64,000 bases of DNA from Chrysoperla carnea (Eukaryota; Arthropoda; Insecta; Neuroptera; Chrysopidae). Position 1 is the stretch's first letter; every line of letters starts with the position of its first letter. The stretch is from the NCBI RefSeq assembly GCF_905475395.1, contig NC_058338.1, forward strand, positions 95,279,435-95,343,434, read 5' to 3'. A program made the translations under genes and the position numbers. Shown one piece after another: positions 44,044-54,800 of this stretch. The notes under the pieces are model-generated. The model was given only the letters and a program-made list of their open reading frames with translations. It was not told where the DNA came from and made no database searches.

Positions 44044-46607
44044 CTACAAAAAAGAAAAAAAATAATTGTAGGTTATAATCTTGGAAATCATACATTCAGT
44101 GGTTGATTTAGATATTAGATGATTAGGCTATGGAATTTTAACGCAAAAATGTCAGCGCAACGAGTAAAAAAAATGTAAACAATATTTATTTCATTTTGAT
44201 TTTTTTCATTGAATGAAAAGACAAAATATGTGTCATATTAGTTGTACTTACTGTACATGTACAGTACAAGTACAAATAACTTTTGTGACAGTCAGTATCT
44301 TTGAAAAAATCACTTTTATACCATGTATATATGAAATATACATAGTATATTAAGTTTAGTCCCAAGTTTGTAACGCTTAAAAATAATGATGCTAGGAACA
44401 AAATTTTGTCATAGGTGTTCATAAAATCACCTAATTAGTCCATTTCCGGTTGTCCGTCCGTCCGTCTGTGGACACGATAACTCAAAAACGAAAAAAGATA
44501 TCGAGCTGACAGCGTACTCAGGACGTAAAAAGTGAGGTCAAGTTCGTAAATGAGCATCATAGGTCAATTGGGTCTTGTAAACCGTTATAGATAGAACAAA
44601 AGTTTAAATGTAAAAAATGTTCCTTATCAAAAATTAAACAACTTTTGTTTGAAACATTTTTTCGTAAACATCACTGTTTACCCGTGTGGGGGCCAATTAG
44701 GCGGAAATTTTATAATATGTACTATACTTGATTATAAGTTATGTATGTGTCACATGTATGTATGTGTAATGTGATAAAGAAATCAACACTGACTATGCAT
44801 GGTATTTCAACAATTAACTCAGTCAATGGTTTGTTTTCACTTGTTTTAAAATGAAGACAACACACTCTGATACACACACTTTGTAAATTTGAAATTTTTA
44901 AACGTCAAAGCCTTCGGTTTCCATTTTTACCTCTTCACTTTACTTTGAGAATTTATGTAGGGCTTAAATTGGATTTTAAGTTTATGGGAGTTATGGTAAC
45001 TCCCTGAAATAAAACTCAAGGACCATTATTTTCGTAATTAAGTTATCTTCCTTCTGATACCAATTTCGATTGATTAACAAATCGTGTAGTTACTTATTTG
45101 CTCCGTGCTTAACTAATATAATTGTATGGATTGACATATAAGTCTATGGATTGTATATATGTTTTACATTGAAAATTTAACAGTATTTTCTAACAAATTT
45201 AAAAAAGTAATTATGTTAGTTTATATATAAACAAATGATAACAAACAATTGACTGGGTTAATTGTTAGAATATCATGTATAGGTATAGACAGTGTTGATT
45301 ACTCTGTTGCATTACACATATACCTATACATGTCACACATACATAACTGATAATTACATACAGTAGAATCTCGATAACTTAAACCTCGGTAACATAAAAA
45401 CCTCTGTTACTTCAAAAAATACTATGTTCCCTTCCTATCAGAGCCCAAAACCTCTATAACTTAAAATACGCAACCTCTATAACTTAAATAAATAATCTCT
45501 GTATAGGCCCTCAGTAACTACATAGAAACATGTACATACCTCTATATTAACTAGGGTACATAGAAACATGTACATACCTCTATATTAACCTTTAGCTAAC
45601 ATAGACTCTTGATAACTTAAAACCTCTATAACTTAAAATATTTTGTGTTTCCCTTGGACTTTAACTTATCGAGATTCTACTGTACTATAAAATTTGTATC
45701 TAATGTGTGCCCTCGTGAGTAAATAGAGATGTTTACAAAAAAATGTTTAAAGTTGTATATTTTTTGATAGAAGGAATATTTTTTACATTTAAACTTTTGG
45801 TCTATCTCAAACTGTTTACAAGAATTAACCTATGTTGCTCATTTATGAACTCGACCTCTACCCTTTTTATACCATGCATATATGTAATATGCAAGGTATA
45901 CTAAGTTTAGTCCCAAGTTTGTAACTCTTAAAAATATTGATGCCACCAACAAAATTTTGGTTATATTATAAAATCACCTAATTAGTCCATTTTCGGTTGT
46001 CTGTCCGTCTGTCTGCCAACAAGATAACTCAAAAACGAAAAAAGATATCAAGGTAAAATTTTTACAGCGTACTTAAGACGTAAAAAGTGAGTTCGAGTTC
46101 GTAAATGAGCAACATAGGTCAATTGGGTCTTGGGTCCGTAAGACCTATCTTGTTAACCGTTAGCGATAGAACAAAAGTTTAAATGTAAAAAATATTCCTT
46201 ATAAAAAATAACCAACTTTGTTTGAAACATTTTCTCGTAACCATCACTGTTTACCCGCGAGGGCGCATAAATTAGACGTAAATTGTGTATTATATTTGAA
46301 TATCAGTAATGCATGTGTGACATGTATGTATATGTAATGTGATAGAGTAATCAACACAGTCTATACATGGTATTTCAACAATTAACTCAGACAATTGTTT
46401 GTTTTCACTTTTTACGTCCTGAGTACGCTGTAAAAATTTCAGCTTGATATGTTTTTTCGTTTAACGCGTACACTTGTCTATAATAAATCTAAATTCTAAA
46501 CTTGGTAAAATTAAAAAGATTGACTTACCAACTTCATTCATTTCACAAGAAACAATACTTAGAAAATAAACAATTGTAAATAAAATAATTAATTTTCTCA
46601 TAACCAT
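43886..46607 (-). CDS. Eh: Eclosion hormone precursor, two exons
   Basis: Neurosecretory peptide that triggers ecdysis behaviour, acting through a receptor guanylate cyclase and the ETH/CCAP cascade (family knowledge). Exons 46607-46529 and 44043-43886 give 78 residues plus stop. Residues 1-21 (MVMRKLIILFTIVYFLSIVS) form a signal peptide. The mature part carries six cysteines (29, 33, 36, 49, 53, 64) in the Eh pattern ICIRNCAQCKKMFGS, LCADTCVKFKGK, IPDCEDVGSISPFLNK. The length fits the family. The intron (44044-46528) splits the gene just before the first cysteine and is full of repeats. A good TATA box and initiator lie upstream. No lesions. Divergent neighbour: the LRRC34-like gene. Confidence 0.96.
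44316..44855 (-). repeat. Dispersed repeat B, copy 4 (Eh intron)
   Basis: Starts TTTTATACCATGTATATATG, contains AAGTTTAGTCCCAAGTTTGT, and ends TTGTTTTCACTTGTTTT, so it is inverted relative to copy 2. Confidence 0.85.
45361..45682. mobile_element. pogo/Tigger-like MITE at a TA site (Eh intron)
   Basis: Ends CAGTAGAATCTCGATAACTT and inverted AACTTATCGAGATTCTACTG, with TA on each side (45359-45360, 45683-45684). The interior repeats AACCTCTATAACTTAAA and holds a short tandem duplication around TACATAGAAACATGTACATA. Confidence 0.85.
45866..46410 (-). repeat. Dispersed repeat B, copy 6, inserted into copy 5
   Basis: Starts TTTTATACCATGCATATATG and ends TTGTTTGTTTTCAC. The host B text GAACTCGACCTC / TTTTTACGTCCTGAG is interrupted precisely here. 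Confidence 0.8.
46529..46607 (-). CDS. Eh: Eh exon 1 (signal peptide)
   Basis: ATG at 46605-46607; a second in-frame Met is two codons on. Ends EMNEVG with donor G|gtaagt at 46528. Confidence 0.94.
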
Positions 46608-46684
46608 TTTGAATTATTTATTAATGAAGATGTTCTAGTAAAATTATTAAATACACTTCGAATTCGAGAGAATGTTTAAAGTAT

Positions 46685-46689
46685 ACTGA
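46685..46689 (-). promoter_or_regulatory. Eh initiator, predicted transcription start
   Basis: TCAGT on the minus strand with its A at 46687. This gives a 5' UTR of about 80 bases and agrees with the TATA box position. Confidence 0.55.
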
Positions 46690-46713
46690 TACTAAAATCA
46701 GTAGAAAGTTAGT

Positions 46714-46721
46714 CTTTTATA
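46714..46721 (-). promoter_or_regulatory. Eh TATA box
   Basis: TATAAAAG on the minus strand, about 34 bases before an arthropod initiator-like TCAGT. Confidence 0.65.
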
Positions 46722-46894
46722 GTAATTTTCTAAGTAAATTCAATAATAGATTATGTATTAGTTAACAGCATGGTTTTTTCCTTAAATAATTCAATTATAT
46801 CGATATATTTTCCGGAAATCATATCGAAAAGAAATATATCTAGAAAAATATTAAGAAAATGATACATTAAGGGGGTATTTTAATCTATAGAATT

Positions 46895-47520
46895 TTGAAA
46901 AAATCATTTTTTATGATAAATAATTAAAATAAAAAATAATTTTGTTATTAGTGTATGCAGACTCCAGTTTTTTTTTATTTGATCTAAAAATTTTTCGAAA
47001 TTGCGTTCATTCTCAAGAGATTCAATCTAATTAATACAAAATTTGTTCATGATAAATATAACAAAATGAAAACCATGGTTTTATAAATTTTTTGACGTTA
47101 GTACGATTACCTTGGAAACTGAAATGAAAATTTAAAGAAAATTATTTGAAATTTAGACTCAAAATAGGATTTTGTAACACATCCTTTTTATTGTTACACG
47201 CGTTGTTTTTGAATTTTTCCAAATTTCTAACCCTTCTAAAACGTTTATAAGCTTCAATTTCTCGCATGTGTGTAAAATTTTGAATTTATCATTGAATTTA
47301 TGAGCATGCAATGGTCTGAAAAAGCTGTTGCACCAATGTTTTTTAGTCGAATAGATGCATTATGTTCTTCTATTCTTTCTTTGAATGCGCGGCCCGAACT
47401 CCACATATGTAACGGGACATTCTGCACATTTAATTTGGTAAATACCTGATTTTTCTCTATCTAAAGTTTTTTGTTTATTATTTACTAATAATTTTGATAA
47501 CGTTAAATTATTTTATTTGT
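46895..47520 (-). pseudogene. Penelope-like element fragment (GIY-YIG region), copy 1
   Basis: The minus frame gives NNKQKTLDREKSGIYQIKC, AECPVTYVEFGPRIQRK, recalling the GIY-YIG endonuclease end of Penelope-like elements. The flanking text is shared with 49965-51190. Confidence 0.6.
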
Positions 47521-47539
47521 TTATGTATGCATATAAACG

Positions 47540-48570
47540 AGGAGCCCGTTACAGTAAAACTGCACTTACACGCATTTCTCAATTTTGCATATGAATCAAT
47601 GCTATTTATGGATATAATAGGTTGGCTGATAAGTCCCCGGTCTGACACATATATGGCGTCGCTAGTATTAAATGCATATTATTTTTATATAGTACCAACC
47701 TTCAAATGATTCGTGTCAAAATTTGACGTCTGTAAGTCAATTAGTTTGTGAGATAGAGCGTCTTTTGTGAAGCAACTTGTGTTATTGTGAAAAAAATGGA
47801 AAAAAAGGAATTTCGTGTTTTGATAAAATACTGTTTTCTGAAGGGAAAAAATACAGTGGAAGCAAAAACTTGGCTTGATAATGAGTTTCCGGACTCTGTA
47901 TTTTTTCCCTTCAGAAAACAGTATTTTATCAAAACACGAAATTCCATTTTTTCCATTTTTTTCACAATAACACAAGTTGCTTCACAAAAGACGCTCTATC
48001 TCACAAACTAATTGACTTACAGACGTCAAATTTTGACACGAATCATTTGAAGGTTGGTACTATATAAAAATAATATGCATTTAATACTAGCGACGCCATA
48101 TATGTGTCAGACCGGGGACTTATCAGTTATCAGCCAACCTGTTAGGTACAAGATGGACTAGGTATGCCAGAGTTTATCCTGGCAGAAATATTTTTAATAA
48201 TTAGAAGTATTTTGCACTTTCATGGAAATTAATTTGTAAGAGATCATTTTATTGCAAATTTTATCTATTTTCAGGAAAATTTGGTACTCTTCATTTTCGA
48301 TTTGTTTTACTATGTTTAACCATATTCCATCGTCAAATCGTGGCGCCACAGTTATCGTACTCTTCCCCTACTTTCGAAATATCTCAGTGTGACAGGTCAA
48401 AACTTTACCAAAATGTCTGTCACACCAGTAAAAATTAAAAAATCCCGGTAAAAAAATTTCTGTCAGGATAAACCGTGACACACCTAGTCTATATTGTATC
48501 TATATCGTTAAGTATTGATTCATATGCGAAATTTTGAAATTCGTGTAAATGCAGTTTTACTTACAGGGCT
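47540..48570. mobile_element. E-family MITE, copy 2, carrying a mariner insertion
   Basis: Outer ends AGCCCGTTACAGTAAAACTGC and inverted GCAGTTTTACTTACAGGGCT, each followed by a CATATGAATCAAT motif. The inner ends ATGGACTAGGTATGCCAG and CACACCTAGTCTATATTGTA match copy 1. Confidence 0.8.
47617..48142. mobile_element. Snap-back mariner MITE (inverted duplication of a mariner 5' end)
   Basis: Both arms start AGGTTGGCTGATAA and include the mariner 5' UTR and the first transposase codons MEKKEFRVLIKYCFL and GKNTVEAKTWLDNEFPDS. The right arm is the inverted copy of the left, meeting near 47890. TA duplications lie at both edges. No full transposase. Confidence 0.88.
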
Positions 48571-48713
48571 ATTGACAATCAAACTCTCAAAAATGTTGAA
48601 TCACCCAGTCAAAAAAAAGAATAGATTTTTGATATCCCAACATTTTTATGTCATGATTTTATTGAGTCATTATTTTATTGAGTTTTTTTTTTTTTTTGAG
48701 ATTGAACATAAAA

Positions 48714-48877
48714 ATGAATTACGAGGTTGAAGTACAAAACTTAAAATGTACAAAAATTCAAGAACAAAAACGTTTAAAAGTTATCACGATTATTTTTATG
48801 CAATTGTACACAGAAAAGAATTCTGATGGTACCAAATATTTACGATTAAAAGGCAATGAATTACGGGACATTATCAA
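48714..48877 (+). CDS. LRRC34: LRRC34-like exon 1
   Basis: MNYEVEVQNLKCTKIQEQK to KYLRLKGNELRDII; donor gtaagt at 48878, phase 2. Confidence 0.88.
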
Positions 48878-51800
48878 GTAAGTGAATGTATGTATATAAA
48901 GTATTTTAGACCATAATCACACTACGGTTGAAAAATCGAATAAACTAATAAGTTGAGGAATTAAGAAAATTCGAGTTTTTCCCATATATAGAGTGTCCCA
49001 AAATTAACGCAAAAAGTAACAGTTTTTATACACTGTATATATGAAATATATATCAAGATATAATAGTTTTAGTCCCAAGTTTGTAACACTTGATTGATGA
49101 TACGAAATAAATTTTTGGTATAGATGTTCATGGGCGTCGCTAAGGGAGGCAGATAAGGGAAGCTGACCCCCTATATAGAGATTCAAAGAATTGGTTCAAA
49201 GGACCCATTTCTTTTTAAAAATGTAAACTTCTACTGAATTCAAAATTTCAGTAATCGGATGAGTTTATTAAGAAATTAGAATCAATCAAACTACCTACAA
49301 ATTTTCAAATAACCATCTTTTATAGTTTTTGAGAAAGGGGAAACTAAATTTTTGTCCTAATTTAGGCTCTCATATTTGCGAAAAAATGTTTCAAACGGTG
49401 CTTCTAACGGTTTACAAGACCCAATCGACCCATGTTGCCAATTTACGAACTCAAATTCACTTTAGGGTGTAAAGCACGATACAAAAAATTCATCTCGATA
49501 TCTTTTTTCATCTTTGAGTTGTCGTATTAACGGACAGACAAACGGAAATGAATTAGTTAGGTTAATTTTATGAATACCTAGTTATATCAAAATATTGTTT
49601 GAAGCATCAATATTTCTAAGCGTTACCAACTTGGGATTGAAATTAATTTACTCTGATTTATTTCATATATAGGGTGTACAAAAAGTAAATAAAATCATTT
49701 TTGGCAAAAAGTCTTTAGGAAAAGAGCGCCCATACGATGAGAGGGGGGAAAAAGGAACAGCAAAAAAAGAAATTTTTAGGTAAGGCACTAAAATACAAAA
49801 AAGATCACGGTTCTCACCAGTATAAACCCGGATTCCAGTTTATGAGACCCCTCAAAATTTAATTCTCTAGATTAGATCCATAAGCCTGTTTTCAGGTAAA
49901 TTAATGGTAAAATAAAAATAAATTAATTGAATTTATATTAGGTTTTTGGTAGTACATACTAAATTATAATAAATAATTAAAATAATAAAAAATAATTTTA
50001 TTATTAGTGTATAACTACAAGTTTTTTTATTTGATCTCAAAATTTTTCGAACTTGCGTTCATTCTCAAGAGATTCAATCTAATTTATACAAAATTTGTTT
50101 ATAAACAAAACTTTATAAAAAAGAAAACCGACTTCAAAAGAAACACTTTTCCAAAACAAATTAACATGCACTAAAAAGTTAAGAAATAACGATAAAATAA
50201 TGTTGTTAAAATTATTGTTATTTTTGGAGTCGGTGTCAGCCAAGGAAGCAACTCTGACAGAGCTTTGCTAGAGCTAAACTGACACCGACTCCAAAAATAA
50301 CAATAATTTTAACTACATTATATGATCGTTATTTCTTAACTTTTTAGTGCATATTAATTTGTTTTGGAAAAGTGTTTCTTTTGAAGTCGATTTTCTTTTT
50401 GTTAAAAGTTTTTTTTATTTTGTGATTTTTAGTGAATTTGAAGTGTACTAACAAATTTATCACTAAAAAAAGAATCATGGAAATCGGTTGGCGTGATATT
50501 GAGTTATTCGTCCTCTTGTCGTGCATACATGCAAAATTAATAAATTAAAATGCAAATTTAAGACAATTATGGTTTTCTGATGGATGCCGTTATCAAAACT
50601 TCACCAAAATGAAATGGGACCACACGGGAAGCACTAGCTTTCAAATAAATAAAAAAATCATCAAAATCGATTCACCCAGTCGAAAGTTCTGAGGTAACAA
50701 ACATAAAAAAAAATACAGTCGAATTGATAATCTCCTCCTTTTTTTGTTTGAAGTCGGTTAATAAATGTAATAAAATGATTGCCATGGTTTCAAAAAATTT
50801 TTTGACGTTAGTATGATTACCTTAGAAACTGAAATGAAAATTTTAAAGAAAATTATTTGAAATTTAGACCCAAAATAGGAGTGCTTAATATATCCTTTTT
50901 ATCGTTACAGGTTGTTTTTGAATTTTTCCAAATTTCTAAACCTTCTAAAACGATCATAAGCTTCCCTTTCTCGCATGTGTATAAAATTTTGAATTTATAA
51001 TCAAATTTATGAGCATTTAAAATGCAATGGTTTAAAATGCAATTATTTCTTTGAATGCGTGGCCCGATTCCCCCCATATGTAACGGGACATTCTGCACAT
51101 TTAATTTGGTAAATACCTGATTTTTCTTTATCTAAGGCTTATTGTTTATTATTTACTAATAATTTTGATAACATTAAATTATAATTTGAAAATATAATGT
51201 TGTAATTATATATTTTGAAAAAAGGCCAATTTTCGATTCAAAACTTGTATACCTACGGTAGAGATGCCCAATTGTTTTCTTTGTTTGTATCATTTATACT
51301 ATAACCATGTTTCAAAACTATTTGTAACCGACTTCAAACAAAAACGGAGGAGGTTATCAAATCGACTGTATTTTTTTTTATGTTTGTTACCTCAGAACTT
51401 TTGACTGGATAAGCCGATTTTGATGATTTTTTATCTGTTTGAAAGCTGGTGCTTCCCGTGTGGTCCCATTTCATTTTCATTCAATTCTGACAACGGCATC
51501 CATGAGAAAACCATAAAAGTCTTAAATTTGTATTAAGTATGCACGACAAGAGGACGAATAATTCAATATCACGCCAACCGATTTTGATGATTCTTTTTTT
51601 AGTGACAAATTAGTTAGTGTACTTCAGATTCACTAAAAATCAGAAAAAAAAAAAAAAACTTTTAACAAAAAGAAAACCGACTTCAGAAGAAAAACTTTTC
51701 CGAAACAAATTAATATGCACTAAAAAGTAAAAAATTAACGATCATATAATGTATTTAAAATTATTGTTATTTTTGGAGTCGGTGTCAGCCAAGGAAAAAA

Positions 51801-54800
51801 CTTTGACAGAACAGTTTGCTACATTAGCTTGGTTGACATCGACTCCAAAAATAAAAATAATTTTAACAACATTATATTATCGTTATTTTTTTACTTTTTA
51901 GTGCATATTAATTTGTTTCGGAAAAGTTTTTCATTTGAAGTCGGTTTTCTTTTTGTTAAAAGTTTTTTTATTTCTATTTTCGTTCCTACTAATTTGTCTA
52001 TAATTTTAGGATTATATCCGTTTTTACTTGCAATAAATTTGATGATATTTAATTCTTTTTTATAATTTTGATTATCTAATCTAAAGGAATATGCAAAAGT
52101 CGGTATACGTAACTATTGAAGGAGTACATTTTAACGGACCATGATTGATATGAAGAATTTGGAATTAGTATATAAATTAGATTAAATCTCTTGAGAATGA
52201 ACGCAAGTTCGAAAAATTTTGAGATGAAATAAAAAAACTTGATAATAAAATTATTTTTTATTATTTTAATTATTTATTATAAAAATAAATTTTCGCATTT
52301 TATCTCCTATATTTTTATTTGTACATACAATTCATACTCTTCCGATTCTCCTAAAGCAACTTACCCCCTTATTTGCCATCGACTGATGACGACCTTGCCA
52401 TAAGTATCTAAAAGTAATTAATAAAAATCTATTTCAGAAGACGTCTAGAAGATTATGATGTACCAATTATTTGTGAATACATCAAAACTACTCCGACAAT
52501 TGTAAAATTAGATTTAGCATACAATTCAATTGGTGATAAAGGCTTTATAGAAATTGTTTATAGAGTTTTAAATAAATTACACAATTTACAATATTTAAAT
52601 GTTATGCATAATGATATTACAGAAAAAGGTATACAAGCGATCGCCACATTGGGACAGAATTTGAAATTAAAAACACTGAGATTAGTTGGAAACAAAATCG
52701 GTTCAGAGGTTTTTATTTTATTATAATTAGTTATTACGTTTGACGGTTTATACCTTTTTTAATAACGTCAGAGTCAAATTGATTATTTTATATATTATTA
52801 CTCCAGCAAGTTTTTTTCTGTCCGACCCTTATCTTCTTTAATCCTTTATCAAATTCCATAATTCACTCCTCATTTTCAAGCTAATTATATCTAGGTTTGA
52901 CAAAAAATATACTGACGGTCTAAAAATGTATCGCTTAGGAAAAAACACGCTAGAAAAATAATTTGAACGAAAAAATAAAATTAAATAATAAGTTTATTAG
53001 GTAAACATGTTAGTTTTGTCTGTCAGTATTGTGTATTCTTCAATTTTTACTTACTTCTTTTCCAGCAATTTTTGAGACTTCTTCCACGCTTGATTTCAAA
53101 TTACTGTCATACTACCAGTTTGCGGTGTCTGCCACTATTTTTCCATAAAATTACATGTTTTAACAAGAAAATCGCACTTGAGTTTTCCGGCTAGGATCCA
53201 CTTTGACTTACCGTTGCTTCCTGGCGGTTAGAGTCCATTTTTTCCCCAGATTTCAGCACCTTCCTCTATCTTGAAAATGGCCGTTTCTGTCATATATAGT
53301 GTGTCCCCGGATAGAGGTAACTATACTTGGAAATTTTCTTATTTTACATTTTAAAAAAAGAAAGTCATTCTTTATGAAAAATTTTGCTTATTCTAAAAAG
53401 TATGTAGGCATATTTAAAACTTCTAAATAAGGTACAGGGTAGCCAAAAAATTGGAATCACTATTTTTATTTTTGGTAAACTACCCTTCCCTTTTATATGT
53501 TGATAAAACGTTACTAAGAAAAGTTGCTCGAAGTTAACAATTATGACTCAAGATTCAAATTCATGATTGAATTTCAAGAAGATCTTTCCAACTTTGAAAA
53601 ATCCATTCTTAGTGAATGCTCATCCGAGGAAGTAAATTTTCTTTTTAATTTTCTAACCTAGTCCACAAAAAATTTCTTTATTACGTTTTTTTGTAATTGA
53701 CACTTTTATTCAAATAAAAAATGATGCTATAATTAAAGTACACGGATCTTCTTGATATTTTGTAAAGAGTCATAATTGTTAATTGCGAGCAACTTTTCTG
53801 AATAATATTTTGCCAACTTATAAAAAGGAAGGGTAGTTTACCAAAAAGAAAAATAGTGATTTCAATTTTTTGGTTACCCTGTACATTATTTAGAAGTTTT
53901 AAATATGCCTACATACTTTTCACAATAAGCAAAATTTTGTATAAAGAATGACTTTTTTTCTTAAATTGAAAAATAAAAAATTTACAAGTATAGTTAACTC
54001 TATCCGAGAACACACTGTAATATCCTATGAGATTAAATGCTCTACATCGACTCAGGAGCTTATTTATTACGCGGCAAAAAGTTAGGGTTCATGATTTTTT
54101 TTACGTGCCATATCCTAGAATAGTTTGTGTGGCCACACCAAACCTCCTAACCTACTTTGCATGTGGTAGATGATTGGTAGAATTTTGTAATGGACATACC
54201 AGTGGTTCAATGATGCTCCCCGATCATACTACCCAGAATAAGTGTATATAAAATATTTTTTAGTTATTTAAACAATTAACTCTGTTACTTATACTGTTAC
54301 ATTTTTACTTTATAGGGAGGAAAATTAATAGGATTATTATTGGCCACAAATCCTATATTAGAACATTTGGATTTAGCTGAAACTGATCAAACATTATCAA
54401 GTTTAGCATTTATAACGACATCGTTACGTGAGGATCGTGGATTTAATAAAAATATTAAAGTTTTAGATATTTCACGAATAATACCAAGCTTTATACGTTC
54501 ACAATATCAGTCTGGTCATTTAGCTGAAACCATTGGTGATATGTTAAAAGTAAGTTATGCGTTTTTTTGTTATTGTTGCAAATATGCGTTTTTATACCTT
54601 TTATATATGAAATAAGTATATATCAAGGTATACTAATTTTAGTCCCAAGATTAAAACCCTTCAAAATATTGTTGCTACCCTTGTGGAAATAAATCTGTCC
54701 TCGAACTCAGAATACTTAGTTTGAAATTCAGAAAAAGAATATGTGAAGTAAAACTATCTCTGAAAAAGTTAGAAAAATTCTGAAAATATTAAATAAAATA

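Larger units (their letters stand above)
45232..46462 (+). repeat. Dispersed repeat B, copy 5, split twice by later insertions (Eh intron)
   Basis: Segments 45232-45360, 45685-45865 and 46411-46462 read in sequence as one B copy. The first gap is a pogo-like MITE at a TA, the second an inverted B copy. Confidence 0.8.
46608..48713. other. Shared upstream region of divergent Eh and LRRC34-like genes
   Basis: About 2.1 kb. Besides the Eh core promoter it contains a Penelope-like fragment and an E-family MITE with a mariner inside it, leaving only about 140 bases between that MITE and the LRRC34-like start codon. Confidence 0.75.
49965..52285 (-). mobile_element. Penelope-like element, degraded, with two C-family insertions
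   Basis: The minus frame gives YSFNSYVYRLLHIPL and NYKKELNIIKFIASKNGYNP with IIDKLVGTKI (end of the Penelope reverse transcriptase) near 52.0-52.1 kb, then the GIY-YIG-type text near 51.0-51.2 kb. The outer edges are inverted copies of each other: ATTCTCAAGAGATTCAATCT near 50.06 kb and inverted AGATTAAATCTCTTGAGAAT near 52.18 kb, as with Penelope terminal repeats. Confidence 0.65.
48878..52437. other. LRRC34-like intron 1
   Basis: Filled with repeat B fragments and a Penelope-like element carrying two C-family insertions. No coding sequence for the host gene. Confidence 0.8.

Noticed and set aside
2596..46607. Functional ecdysis cluster of Hr4 and Eh
   Set aside because: They are more than 31 kb apart with an unrelated RNA-binding gene between them and no shared regulatory motif seen; co-location may be coincidence.
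47685..48011. Frames of 74-96 codons on both strands with the same protein text
   Set aside because: They are the two arms of the snap-back mariner, not genes.
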